Source of the DNA: Erigeron canadensis
Lineage: Eukaryota > Streptophyta > Magnoliopsida > Asterales > Asteraceae
DNA length: 64,000 nt
Direction: 5' to 3'
NCBI RefSeq assembly: GCF_010389155.1
Contig: NC_057768.1
Coordinates: 21,089,966 to 21,153,965 of the forward strand
Made by a program: the position numbers and the translations under genes. The notes below the pieces were generated by a model. It did not search any database. It was not told where the DNA came from and worked only from the letters and a program-made list of their open reading frames with translations. Of this stretch, positions 23,557 through 35,602 are shown in pieces; position 1 is the first letter of the stretch; every line of letters begins with the position of its first letter.

Positions 23557-23900
23557 AATTGGAGGAGCATAAGCATTATCCAGCTTTCCAATTCCTCAAA
23601 ATACATTTTCAATTTTAGTATATGAGGTCCAACAGGTGTTCCTTGTTTGTGTTGTAGGCTAAGAAGTGCTTTATGAAAATCATACATATACTGCCCTACA
23701 TCCACGGTATCGGTTGCACTCAACTCATTAGTTGCAGCACCAATTCCAGGAACAACTGATCTCTCCTCATCAAGGACTTCATAGTTGTTTAGAACATTTC
23801 TCGGTCTATGAATGAGATCGTTTGAATTTCGTCCAGAAAGACTTTTCCTATCAACCTTTTGCCGAAAAGTATTGGTGTTTGTGGAGGGATTCATCGCCAT
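23553..23900 (-). pseudogene. copia gag N-terminal fragment
   Basis: It begins MAMNPSTNTNTF at 23900, about 1.7 kb inside the LTR. The middle of gag (the usual capsid core with a W-R-L motif) is missing: the frame passes from NYEVLDEERSVVPG directly to VGQYMYDFHKALLSLQHKQGTPVGPHIL. A one-base shift at the end (after ELES) separates it from the main frame. These are an internal deletion and a frameshift. Confidence 0.8.
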
Positions 23901-25396
23901 CTACAAAACAGATTAAGTTCAAAAATCAGTATTTTCGATAATCTATCCTTGAGAAATTAATTACCCAAATGTCTATGACATAAACAATTAATCTCATCAA
24001 GGCTAGGTACCAATTGACATGCAACCATTTCATCAGCTGATCTTCTAGAAACGATTGCACTCAAAAGGTAAGTGACGATCAGTAATTGCATTACAAATGC
24101 AATTCCTAGAAAGTATTGGACCTACGTAAGATGCTCGATTCATCAAGCGGTCTATCGTAGTCATGTTTTGTCCCATCTTTTGCCACGGGTCAAGGTCTCA
24201 CCGCTTAATTCGCTTTAAGTCATCCAACTAAGAACGTGCAAAATTGACCACCACTGTGTACCAGTGAATGGGTTTTGCCATGCAATCGTCATCTCACCAC
24301 TGTGTACCAGTGAGTAAAACAACGACCACATGTGTCCTTGATAAATGGATGGCAATGACTTAAGTTTATTTTGGGTTATACAATTTGATATGTGATCAAA
24401 AAGTTATATTTAGAAGATTCATGCACATCTTCCAAACATAATATTTAATAAAATCATTTGTATAGTCTTAACAACACGAGAGAGCTCGGTAGCTCCATTT
24501 GAATGCACAAAGAAGCGCAAGGGCAAAGGTATGCGATAAACGCGATTTAAAAACTCGCCCTTTTAGAAGGCTAGCGCACTCCGGCTTATACCTCTCTTAG
24601 AGTTTGTTCAAATGGGTGAGCCGGTGTATCTCAAGGTTGTAAGACTCCAATTTTATTAAAAAATCTCTTATTTCGATATTGCTTAGTCATGTTTATCTTT
24701 TCTCAAAACAATTTTACATCACAATTTATCACAATAAATATGCAAAATTATAAACTATAACTATTTAAGCATGTAACGAGTTATGGTAGGCCACCTAAAC
24801 ATGTCACTATGGTTTATTAATGTCTAATCCGGCTCCCCCTTCAAAAAAGAGGACCACATACATCAAGTTGCCTTGATTGCGTAAGCCTTAAACATGTACA
24901 ACATAAACAATTATCATATAATCACATAGTTAGCTTTCTGGAAATTCCAGTATCTTCACGACCTGTTTAGACCTGTTTCTGGTCCGATTCAGATTTCTAC
25001 CAGAACTACAAAGTTTTAGCCCTATGTGTTGAGAATCTACAGTTCAAAGTACAGCTTCTAACTCATTACGGATTAAAAGATATGAATTTTTTAGTAAACT
25101 GTCGCAAAACAGAAAGTTTATACGAAAAATTCACATTGTCACACAATTAGTTTTACAATTATCTAGCATAATTAACCCTAATGATCAAGATTTCATATCA
25201 ATATATCTAAGTAAGAATCATGAATGATTTGCATGAAAAATTCATGATTTTTACTTCTTTTTAACAATTAAAAGTAAAGATACAACATATAATTACATAC
25301 AATTTATCACATAAACATGTAATTAAATTAAAACTTGGATTAGGAACCCTAAAAATAAACTTTTTTTTTTTATTTTCTGGAAAAAAATTTCGATCC

Positions 25397-25428
<32 letters not shown>

Positions 25429-25573
25429 TAAAACCCTTTTCATATTAAATAATGTAATTAAATTACAAAAACGATTTAACAATATATATATATATAATCG
25501 AAAATTTGGAAATCAAGAACCCTAACCCCCCTTCAAGTTTTAATCTTTTGGTAATCAAAAAACATACATAGTA
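23901..25573 (-). other. copia leader between LTR and gag
   Basis: Non-coding and AT-rich, with (TA)n runs at about 25398-25424 and 25483-25496. The phrase accactgtgtaccagtga occurs twice (about 24250 and 24297). No gene is seen. Confidence 0.6.
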
Positions 25574-25587
25574 GGCTCGTAATACCA
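25574..25587 (-). other. probable tRNA-Met primer-binding site
   Basis: On the minus strand, one base after the LTR end CCCAACA, the sequence reads TGGTATTACGAGCC. It resembles TGGTATCAGAGC, the initiator tRNA-Met site of many plant retrotransposons, with changes in the middle. Confidence 0.6.
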
Positions 25588-25588
25588 C

Positions 25589-26285
25589 TGTTGGGTTTTA
25601 TAACTAATTATCACAACAAATCACAAAGCACACAACGGAAGACAAGATCTATGTAGTTTAAATAATTAACCAAGGAATAGAATTTGTACCTCAATATGGA
25701 GAGATTGAAGACAAAATAAGGTTTAACTTAACCTCTCTACGATTGCACACTCAACGGTGGAACGTTGTATGCTAGTAATTGATCACGAACAACCCTTTGC
25801 TTAAACCCGAAAACCTAGCTAACCCGAAAACCTTTTTCCTAGCTATGGAAAACCGAAAATCAAAACCCTTGGGGTTGTTGACTTCGGCCGAGAGAGAGAG
25901 GAGAGAAAGAGAGGAGAAAAACCCTATGGATTTAATTGTGTGAAAAACCAAATAACATAGGTTTGTATTTATAGGTTTAGGAAACTTAATGACCAAGTCT
26001 TGTAGGGTTTTTGATCCCTAGTTCGACCGGCCCCTTAGAGAAACAAACAAGGGAAGTTTCCTAATTGTTTCCTAATTCCAACTCTTCTCCGTTAAGTCCG
26101 TTAATTAAGTACCGTTAACTTTTAACTCTTTTAACGAACCCCCGTTAGATTTTCGTGATCAAATTAATCAATAAATTACATTTAATATATTAATTAATTT
26201 ATATTAACATTCACGTTGAGGTGTGACCCCGTAGGCTTAAATACTTTTCGGACATACGTTCATTTTACGTGATCATATTCCAACA
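25589..26285 (-). repeat. 5' LTR of the truncated copia element
   Basis: It is 697 bp with termini TGTTGG...CCAACA (perfect 6-bp inverted ends). The internal side carries the primer-binding site. The outer side is followed by gttac, which could be one half of a target duplication; the partner would have been lost with the 3' end. Confidence 0.82.
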
Positions 26286-26632
26286 GTTACAATATGGATC
26301 CAACATATGAGAACACCGGAGGTTTGACTCATAAGTTAGATGTGTTCTCTTTTGGAGTTGTGTTATTTAAGGGTCTTGTTTGGAAGAAAAGCATCTATTA
26401 TTCCAGATAAAGATAAATGTAATTTTGTTGAACTGGCGAGGTCAAACTTTGACAATGGAACATTGGATGATATGATTGATCCCGATTTGAGACGACAAAT
26501 GGAGCTCAAGTCACTGAATATCTACTCAAACATAACATGTTGTTGTTTGAAAGAGTTGCGATCACAACGTCCAGATATGGATCAAATTGTCTAGAAAACT
26601 TGATAGAGCAATGGAACTTCAACATAAACATG
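26286..26632 (+). pseudogene. C-terminal kinase-domain fragment, same family as the kinase gene at 58619
   Basis: Translation right after the copia LTR gives the end of a Ser/Thr kinase: a DPTYENTGGLTHKLDVFSFG activation-loop/helix-F segment. A one-base shift follows, then frame 26340-26594 with FGRKASIIPDKDKCNFVELA, GTLDDMIDPDLRRQM and RSQRPDMDQIV. A second shift follows, then KLDRAMELQHKH and a GTAAGA donor near 26632. The gene at 58619 has the matching pattern (YLDPEYHKTGKLKTKSDIYSFG ... ERPTMEVVIKELQKAFDYQ, then GTAAGT). The ATP-binding lobe and catalytic loop are absent; they are not left of the copia element either, so the fragment is truncated as well as frameshifted. Confidence 0.82.
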
Positions 26633-26639
26633 TAAGACC

Positions 26640-27930
26640 ATCAAATAAATCCCTTACTTTGACTTTTCTTTCTTTTCATCTCCTTTTCTCGTGATTTTGG
26701 TCATAACTAATTACCTAGCTATATGACTTTATGATTATTACTCGTACTTCTCAAACACTTGCACTTATAACTAGATCCCAAAGTTTTTATAATTTGTCTC
26801 ATAATCATATTTGTTAACAGTATTAATGATATATACGTTTAAATAGGATTAGGTTATTTTAAAAACTTCAGAAACCTTTAGAAAACTTTTCTTTTAATTA
26901 TAACTCGAAGAATATTGTAAAAAAATCACTTTTCTTTTTATTTCTAATATTTCCAAGTTCCAACCATTTGTTTAAAACTAAATGGTTTCATCTCCCTCGA
27001 TGGGCGGGTTTTTTGAAAATGTGTGCGTTTATAGATGGAAAATAAAAAAACCTAATGCTTTTTTCAAAGAATATTTAGTATTTATTTGGTTCAAAAATAA
27101 AACAAATGCCATAAAAATAAAGTTGTCACATATCATATACTATTCCTTTTCCCTCGCGTTGTCGATGATGTTATCTGTTTTTTTTAAATAAATACCACAA
27201 CTACACCAGCATGTTTATCTTCACAAAATAAACATGTTGTAAAAAAAAAGTCAAAAGTCAAAAGAAAACAAAATAAGCTACTAAATAAATTAAAAATAAA
27301 TCAGATAGAATATATATATAAAACAAAATTAGATAAAAACAAATAGCTAAATATATAAAAATGTTAATAACAAAAATATTATAAAAAGCAAAAAAAATGT
27401 TACAAGTGAAAAAAAAATAAAAATGATTAACTACAAATTTAAAAAATACAAAGAAAAATACAAATATACAAAAATATGAAAATGAAATGATAAAATATCA
27501 AAAATTACAAACACTTGTAGCAAAAAAAGATAAAAATACAAAGCATCAGCAAAACAAGAAATAGAATAAAAGTTTTAAATAAAACAAAAGATATTAAAAA
27601 AATTAATATTTAAAAACCAAAAATTAGAAAACAGTTTCTATTTCCGTATATTATGAAATTTAAAGATTTCTAAATAATAAAAACAAAAAGTAAAATGTCA
27701 TTAAAACATCTCAAAATAACTTTAATAAACAAAAACAAATAAGAAAGACAAAAAAAAAATGAGATTATCATGGCTAGAACCATGTATAGTACCTCTCAAA
27801 TAAAAAGATAAGCAACAACTAACCCATCTATTTAAATGTTTGTTTATTCATTTGGTTTACTAGATATATATTCAATTCAAGAATTTTTTTTTTTAATTTT
27901 ACTATTCACATCCAATTACTCTAATATAGT
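26640..27930. other. A-rich non-coding stretch
   Basis: Nothing coding. 27220-27760 is extremely A-rich (aaaaa-separated short words), resembling degraded simple sequence. Confidence 0.7.
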
Positions 27931-27952
27931 ACTAGCGGGATTTTCGTCCCGC
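27931..27952 (-). mobile_element. Helitron 3' terminus
   Basis: On the minus strand the sequence reads GCGGGACGAAAATCCCGC immediately overlapping CTAGT, the CTRRT terminus with a 6-bp-stem hairpin. The body would extend to the right (higher coordinates). The 5' end was not found, so the element's size is unknown. Confidence 0.45.
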
Positions 27953-28379
27953 GTTGCGTTATTGTGTTGATATGCTTTGTTATGCCGTTATGGATATTTT
28001 TACTTAAAAGTTTGTCAAATCAAATACTATATATGTATTTGTGGGTAATACCACATTAGGTTTCATTTGCATGTTGACATGGTTTCAGATATTGTGATTG
28101 ATTACGATTTATTTTGATGTGATTACGCTATACATGTTTGCTAAAAACTATGACATGTCAAATATAATATATAAGGCAATATGATAATTACATTGAGACG
28201 TTTGTAGTACCAAACACATATATTTATTTTGTAAAAGAAATTAAAAGCAAAAAAAAAAAAGACTGTAAGAAAAGAAAAGAAAAGCAAAATGAATATGTAT
28301 ATTTATTTTTGTGCATTAAAACCAAAAATAAAAAACAAACAAAAACCAAAAAAATCTAAAAAAATTATGCAAGAAACCA

Positions 28380-29231
28380 TGTTTGGTCCAGGTCCAGTTT
28401 ACTGATAAACTGGAATGTCACCAGTTGCATATGAAGACTTCAAGAATTGTCCATAAATATTTGAACTCCAGTTCCAAGTGTACAGTTAATGCAACTGAAG
28501 ACTTCCTCCAGTTGAGATCTGACCAGATACAGCAAACATTCCAGTTGAAGTCGAAGACAACAAATGGGATAGAGAATGACAATGGTAGCGAAACCCAGTT
28601 GACATTCTACCCAAATCAAGACTGGAGAGCATCAGTGTAAAGTACTTACAAAGTTTTACACTGATTACGAGGAAGACCGTTTTTCTTTATGTATCTTTAT
28701 CCGGACAATAGCAATTGTCTATGATTAAAGTATAAAAGTGCATAAAGCAGGTTGGATAAAGTGACTTTTTGTCTTACTTTATCAATCATTTCAAATGAAT
28801 TCAATACACTCCCTTAACCATTTTTGTACGACAAAGTTGGAATCCCAATAACAACTTTGTCTATAAATAGAGGTCTTTGCACAACCATGAAATTACCTTT
28901 GCATATTTAGACTTTGCATTTTCTTGGTAAACTTGTGCAATATTTTCTCAATCGCAAAAGGGAACACTTCACAACATTAACTGTTTCAATTGTCAAAGAG
29001 AATTTCCAATTATTAGCTCGATTGTATTTCATAGGTTGTTAGGATATTTACATCTTTGTATCATTTTGGTTCCGCAATAACCTTGTATTTTATTTAAAGT
29101 TAATAAATAAAATACACTTGAAAACACATACCATCTCACCAATTTACTTTACAAGTATTTACTTATTCCATTGTCATTTACTTATTACTGTCACCTTATA
29201 ACTAATCTTACCATTAACCTGGTATATACAC
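28380..29231 (+). repeat. LTR-like unit with an intact-looking promoter and poly(A) signal
   Basis: It starts tgtttggtcc at 28380 and contains repeated ccagttg words (28395-28610). A canonical ctataaatagagg (28861) and an ataaataaaata poly(A)-type signal (about 29104) follow. Near the end there is ctggtatatacac, which could be a decayed tRNA-Met primer site. After removing the solo LTR at 29232-31848, the sequence continues at 31854. It could be a copia LTR or the promoter/leader region of an endogenous pararetrovirus-like element. No coding domain nearby settles this. Confidence 0.4.
28861..28873 (+). promoter_or_regulatory. TATA box of the LTR-like unit
   Basis: ctataaatagagg matches the plant TATA consensus, sits in low-GC surroundings and has a poly(A)-like signal about 245 bp downstream. 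Confidence 0.5.
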
Positions 29232-31848
29232 TCTAACACACATCTTTAAAAACATGGATTTCCAAAAACTTTCGCTTAACAGCGTCAAAAGAAAGCGGAA
29301 AACTTTAAAAGTCTAAACCAGCAAAATATGTTTGGTTTATTCATTAATTGTTGTTACTAGCCATATCGTCAAAACAAGTCTAAATGGAAACCCATCGGTT
29401 TCCCAACATTAAACAACCGACTACATTATCAATACAAGTCATTATTATCTAAATGTAAAGCAAATGTCTAAAGTGAGCGGCTACTATGGGTAAACTATAG
29501 CCAGCTTCAAGATCATCTACCCATGTCTCACGTCTTCTCACATCTACATACTCACTAATGCTGGACCCGAGGGCACAACACATTTTAAAAAAGCAAGTGT
29601 TAGCTAACGAATTAGCTAAGTAAGATAACACAAAGTTTATAAAACGTTTGTCCATTTAAAACATTATATAAAAGTCATACTAAATTGTTAAGGCACATAT
29701 CACATCAATGCATCACATTATCTACAACATATCATCACATCAAACATCATCATAATAGGTTGAATGACCCTAGATGTGCCTAATCATCTTTTACTTCGCA
29801 TATGTCATATAAGCATCATCGTATAGTGTGACATAAGTCACTTACATTAGGTGTGACATAAGTCACTCATCACATATAAGGTGTAAGTTTGTGTGTAGGC
29901 AGTCATAAGACCTAACAAGGAACCTCACACTCGACTGGATGGATAAGCTTTTCAGCGGTCCATCAGTGTCGTTAAGGAATGGCAAGCCAATCCAGGAGTA
30001 GTCTGTATGTTCAAAGACATTGGTGGATAATCACTCCACCTGGAGATACTCAAACCACATAATTATGTTACAAGGAGCCACCCAAGCAACCATACCGGGC
30101 AAGGGCAAGTAAGGGTTAAGCTTAACACTTTCATATCATATACGAGCTCGGTTTACATCACATATAGTTTAGGTGTCCACATTACCTAAACATCATCACA
30201 TATCATCTTTTACGTTTGGGCCCTTAAACGTGCACGTGTCATGGAAACTTAATAAGTCTAGTGAATTAGATGAACAAGCCATGTAGTCATGCACATTATA
30301 CATATCATCAACATATAACACATATCAATTCATCTCAACACATTACATAGCATTTCGTAGCATATCATTACATCGCATACATTGTTACATCACGTACATC
30401 ATCATATATCATTGCATATCGTATATCATTACAACATTGCATATCATTTATCATCTCAGATCGTACCATCATTTCATATCATCTTTCGTATCATAATATA
30501 TATATATATATATCATTTCGTATCATCTATCATCTCATGTCATATATCGTTGCAAATCCTCTTTCATATCATATCATCTATTAAGCATAAATAACATCTC
30601 ATATCGGTACATATCATTGGGGTAGCATTTCAGGCTTCAATATGCATCTACATAGCCAGTATCACCTCCCATATAATCCCGAATACCCATAAGCAAACAA
30701 GATACCTTTTGGGGAAGTTCTTATATGAAAACTATGTTTTTGTTGAACCCTCAGCGTGTCAAAGTAGTGTATCTTACCTCGTGACGAGCACAACAAGCAA
30801 TACGCAAGGTTAGTTCATCTTGTTTGTGTTTCCAACTACCTATAGCAGCATATAAGAAATATGTGACATAAACATGGCTTCAAAAGACCTCTCTCAGTTC
30901 CCTATACCATAAGGTAACCTAAGCATAAGGTCTATAGGTCAAACGAGCATAAAAACAAGCCTATACGACTGCCATACCTGAATATGCGCCGCATGGATCT
31001 TCCATGCGCCGTATAAACCAAGTCAGATGAAACTAGACCAATTTGTGCACCGCACAGAATGCTTGTGCACCGCACAACGGGGCCAGATCAGCAAATTTGA
31101 TTTTTGAACATCTTTAAACGATTCCCATTCGATCTCAAACACTATCCCTGACCTGGAGACATGAAATTGACTTCTTTTTATGACACAATTGATGACTTCA
31201 AACCATCAATTGATTCCTTGTTCCATTACAAACATAAATAACTTGATTGATCACCCGAATAACATGAAATCAATAAACGTTTTGCAAATAAATCATACCC
31301 AACCCTTCTTGTCCAGAAACAAACGAATTAGCCTAATCAAAAGACTCATTAATTGATCAAGAAACCTTTCTTTACCTGTAGAAAGGATTAATGGATCAAA
31401 ACTATAAGAAATCACCATCGAATTGCTCCCGAATCGCACAAATCTTGAGGAATAGCTGTAGGGTTCTTCAGAGAGGATTGTTTTGAGAAAACAATCTGAT
31501 TGTAGCTATTGATAGGTCACGTACGACCTAAAATCTGTTGGAACCATCTTTCTAAACTTGTCATTTAGGTCCTTGCACTTTTCCAAAACTCGTTTTGTCA
31601 CCTAATTGCTCGTTTAACACATACGGGAACTCTTAACGACTCACAAATCCTATTGGAAAAACTTTTTACTTCATTAATCATCTTTGACATCTTAAACACA
31701 TTAACATATACATAATTATGGCAATGAAGCCTCACACATATAGCACATTATCCACATATAAGCATTAAATCTCCTAGAGACTTAACGGACACAAGGTGTT
31801 GACTTAACGATTCAAGTCAACCGTTAAATAAAAATTCGGGATGTTACA
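29232..31848 (-). repeat. solo LTR A (chromovirus type), inverted copy
   Basis: 2617 bp, flanked by identical TACAC at 29227-29231 and 31849-31853. It reads on the minus strand from TGTAACATCCCGAA to a slightly decayed terminus. It is the same family as solo LTR C (37927-40554), in opposite orientation; matching blocks include the 68-codon stretch 29449-29655 versus 40129-40335 and both termini. It carries degenerate catatcat runs (29690-30600) and a GC-rich word array (30985-31085). No internal region lies next to it, so LTR-LTR recombination removed the element. Confidence 0.9.
30985..31085. repeat. palindromic-word array of solo LTR A
   Basis: Variants of tgcgNNgca occur four times: atgcgccgcat, atgcgccgtat and gtgcaccgcac (twice). 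Confidence 0.65.
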
Positions 31849-32071
31849 TACACAATGCAACTTGTCGTCTTCAGATCGGTGTGTATATTGCAAAGTATAT
31901 TCACCATTGACATAGAGGTGTCTTTAGTAAACATCTTAATAAGTTGGGACTTACAAACCAAAAATAAAACAAAAAAAATAATAGAATCAAAACGGGATGT
32001 CACGTGGCAAAATCTGGATTAAACAGGATGCGAGGTGACAAAATCCAAGTTGTGCAATGTTTTGCATTAAT

Positions 32072-32335
32072 AACAAAATTTTATTGTAGGACTAACCTAA
32101 GGATTTTTAAAAGTTTTATGGAAAATTTTAAAACATCTAAAACTTTGTAAGATTAGATTAAAACTTTTAAAAAAATTCTGGAAAAGTTTAAAACTCTAAA
32201 ACTACAAAATTTTGTTGTAGGACTAAACTAAGGATTTTTAAAAGTTATGTGGTCAATTTTAAAACTTTTAAAACTTTGTAAAATTAGATGAAAACTTTTA
32301 AACAATTTATGGTAAATTTTAAAACTCCTAAACTT
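32072..32335. repeat. two-copy ~131-bp tandem repeat
   Basis: acaaaatttt(a/g)ttgtaggacta ... taaaactttgta(a)attaga recurs with a period of about 131 bp. The copies differ by scattered changes. Confidence 0.85.
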
Positions 32336-32544
32336 TACTATTCATTTCTATTTGCTTTAATATAAAGTTAATTAATATAATTCCTTAATTATAATAATAT
32401 ATTTTTTCTTTCTTTTAACATTTCTTACACTTCTAATACTTGTATACATATACTCAACGGTATGTAATATTTACATGTATATATGCTTATAAAACAAAAA
32501 CAAAAAAGCTGAACTTGAAGCACGCATTTACATTACTTTCCTAA

Positions 32545-32886
32545 CAAGAACAAGAAAAATGTCAATTAGTGTTTGGTCACTAATTTATCATAATGACCAA
32601 ATTTTCGTCATTAACAATCAAAATTTTGTCATTATTGTGGTTAGTTATCAAGTTTTGAGTGGTCACTATTCGTCATTTAAAGTCTGTCACTAATGAGGTG
32701 TTATAAAATAATTATGAAAGTCCACAATAAAAAGTGTGAACTTTTAGTTCTACACACTTTATAGTGTGGAGAAATTTCTACACACTTTTAATTTAATATA
32801 TTTTTACACACAAAAAAGCGTCGCAAAATTTTTAATTTGTTCACACTCACTAAAAGTATTAACAAATGCAATATTGTTTGTAGTGA
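32545..32886. mobile_element. CACTA-like (En/Spm) non-autonomous fragment
   Basis: The right end, read in reverse complement, is CACTACAAACAATATTGC, a typical CACTA terminus. The left end (caagaaaaatgtcaattagtg) resembles the same terminus without its first bases. Sub-terminal words (gtcactaa, cgtcatt, gtgtgaac) repeat in both orientations. No transposase. Boundaries and target duplication are uncertain. Confidence 0.4.
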
Positions 32887-33244
32887 TTATTTTAAAATTT
32901 TAACATTTTAGCATAATTAATTTAATGCACTTTCATGATGGAAATAAGATACATGATGTAACAACCGTCTTAGAAATATTCTAAATAAGTTCCTCGAATC
33001 GTACTTTCGCCATAAGAACGGCTAGACAGTTCAATTTATTTAAGTTCTTGACGTACTTTAGACCCAAGTATATGTTTATATGAAGGTCAATTTGACCTTA
33101 AATCTTGATTTATATGACGAGTTTATGATTAAGTACGATGAAATACTAAAGTTCGGTTCGTAAACGTTCGTGTTCGTAAAAGTTCTAGTTCAAAATGTTC
33201 ATAAATAGTCCTTGTATTTATTAGGTTCATTTATTATGGGAAGA

Positions 33245-33256
33245 CTATAAATAGAA
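33245..33256 (+). promoter_or_regulatory. TATA box of solo LTR B
   Basis: actataaataga lies about 290 bp into the LTR and is followed by a pyrimidine-rich segment, as in a U3/R promoter. It could still start transcripts into the flank. Confidence 0.55.
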
Positions 33257-33799
33257 GAGTTTAGAGAGAGAAAACCATATTCATCATCTTCTCCATCTCT
33301 CCACTCTCTCACTAGAACACACACCAAAACACCATAAAACACACACTAGAGCATCTCTTGATTTTGAAACACTTAATCAAAATTGTGATAATCAAAACAT
33401 ACTTCTTGAATCAATTCTCAGGTAACAACAACATTTGATGGGTTTTTGAGCAAATTAAAAATGTGTTTTTTCAAGTTCATGTTCTTGATGATTTGGTCCA
33501 ATTTTTGAATGAAAATCGTGTTAAAAGTTAATGGGTTTGTGTCTAAATGTGTTTAATAACATTTGTATGAACAAATTTGGGTCATAACATGCTTTAATCT
33601 ACAAAACCCATTTGTGAAAGTGAAGGTACAACTTGTTCTTGAAGGCCACGACTTGTTCATGTTATATTTGATCTTGGAATCATTAAAAGTGTTATTGGTT
33701 AGTGTTATTGAATATATTGTACTAGTGCTATGTCCCAACAAGTCCTGAAAATCGATCTAGACATTCATTATGGTGCTTGTACTTATTAAGGCTGTTCTT

Positions 33800-34086
33800 A
33801 AGCTAGGACGATCTCCCCAAGATCGTCCCAGGCTCTTGGTTTGTTTGGTTGTTCATTCGAAGTTGTTGTGTTTGGGGAACACACACTTCTTGGGTAACTA
33901 ATCTTCTAGATTGGTTTTGCTCAAACAATTGATCTTGGCACCAGGAAGATCTTGGCACCAGGAAGATCTTGGCACTAAGAAGATCTTGTCCCTAGGACGA
34001 TCTTGGTCTAGTGTTCCTAGGACGATCTTGGTCCTAGTGTTACTAGGACGATCTTGGTTCAGTGTTCCTAAAACGATCTTGTTCTA
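33800..34086. repeat. array of GATC-cored words in solo LTR B
   Basis: ggacgatct and its reverse complement agatcgtcc occur face to face at 33807-33829, then about seven copies of (a/g)gaagatcttgg or ggacgatcttgg follow at 20-30 bp spacing (33945-34083). Confidence 0.85.
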
Positions 34087-35602
34087 TAACTTGGCATGCA
34101 CGAACTTAAATCAACTAGATCTTGTACTTAACCACTAAACCAGTTCTTAGCTTCATTACATTGCAATAATATTCGCCAAAGGCTGTACAAACATCATTGC
34201 TCAATCCTTGACCAAAGTACATTAAAGTCATGATTCATCTTAATCATTAAAGTGCAAGTTCTATGAACAACCAAACTAAGTTATTAAGGCTAAAGATCGT
34301 TATTAAAGACATGTTTAACTAATTAACATTATAATTACATGTGTGTGAGTTCAAAGACGTTTAGATCAAGTCTAGTTCAAGTACCTAAGTTCATTCAAAC
34401 TCATTTTGAGTCAAAACGTTCAAAGATCATCAAGGGCCAAATCATCAGTTCATAAAGGACATTTCAATGATTAATTAATCACATGAACTAATATGCGTAC
34501 TTATTTATGATCAATGACTTGTACTTAGGCTTTTATCAAGACGTGCTTGGATTTTGATAGATATAACTTATCTATCTCTGTGCTTGTTTTCTGTGCTTAT
34601 AAACTGTGCTTGTACCAGATCATTGTGAGTTTACTAATCCCCTTTTTGTACATTTTGTTCAAGTTCTTTATCGGGGACTGAAAAGCATGAAAACTATTTT
34701 GTACTTATATATATGTTCTTGAACTATGTTACGTACTATCTTATAATCTTATGAGATAATTACGATATGATTCTTAACTATTTATAAAGGGTATTTAAGT
34801 CTTAAATGGGCAAGATTCTTAAATACATTTATACTACTGTACTTGTTCTTTACCATGTTGTAGTTCTTACTTGTTCTTGTTCAGTTCTTATTCATTGCTA
34901 TCAATTCATATCCCCCAGTTCAGGGATTGAACCGTAGGTAATTATGGACAGCGCTGTTTAGGGTAGGTCCACCCTCATTCTCCGTAGTTCTGGAGGATGC
35001 ATATTATCTGTTCTTGTTCTAATCTAGATCTTACTTGACTTACTTGATTATTACGAGCATATCGTCACATTACAGTTCAGTTCTGGCCAATCGGGTTAGC
35101 AGTGACAATACATCTATAGTTCATTAATTGTTCTTGTGATGTTCTTACTATTGCAAAGTACTTTTGTTAAATGTACAGATCTTATGACCTTGTTCTTACT
35201 CTACATATTAATTATATGTATACTAAATAGTACTTTATGTGAATCTCACTAACTACTTTCGTAGTTGACCTTTTGAACTTACATGCTTTTCAGGCTAGAC
35301 TAGTAGATCTTTTAGCATAGGAGTCTTCCTCTTGTAAGCTCATCTTATTTGGCGACTGTTCGAGCATGCAAGACCGGGAGCTGTGAAGACTTTCCTTTGC
35401 TTATTCAATTCCAGACTCGGTACTTTGAGACAATTGTTCTGTCTTTTGAATATTATCTATTCTGAGTATACCCCATGTTCTGTAATAACTATTATACTTC
35501 TTATCTTCTTAATGTTGTTGGCTGTGTTGGAACTTGTACTGTGTGCAATTGTATTTATCTATACATCCCGTATATTCCGCTTTAGCGGGGTGTTACACAT
35601 GA

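Larger units (their letters stand above)
21916..26285 (-). mobile_element. Ty1/copia retrotransposon lacking its 3' half
   Basis: The right end is a 5' LTR (25589-26285) with a primer-binding site, followed leftwards by a leader, gag, protease and integrase. The frame stops at 21916, soon after the conserved integrase end CIFVGYPKETMG. No reverse transcriptase, RNase H, polypurine tract or second LTR follows. The element is therefore deleted from the RT region onward. A kinase pseudogene abuts the LTR on the right. Confidence 0.88.
31854..32951. other. non-coding spacer between solo LTRs
   Basis: No gene. It holds a 131-bp tandem repeat (32072-32335) and a CACTA-like fragment (32545-32886). 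Confidence 0.6.
32957..35597 (+). repeat. solo LTR B (chromovirus type)
   Basis: 2641 bp from TGTAACAACC to GGTGTTACA, flanked by identical CATGA at 32952-32956 and 35598-35602. It has a plant TATA box (33246) followed by a CT-rich leader (ccatctctccactctctc). There is no polypurine tract or coding sequence beside it. The internal sequence differs from solo LTRs A and C, so it is another family with the same TGTAACA...TGTTACA ends. Confidence 0.9.
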
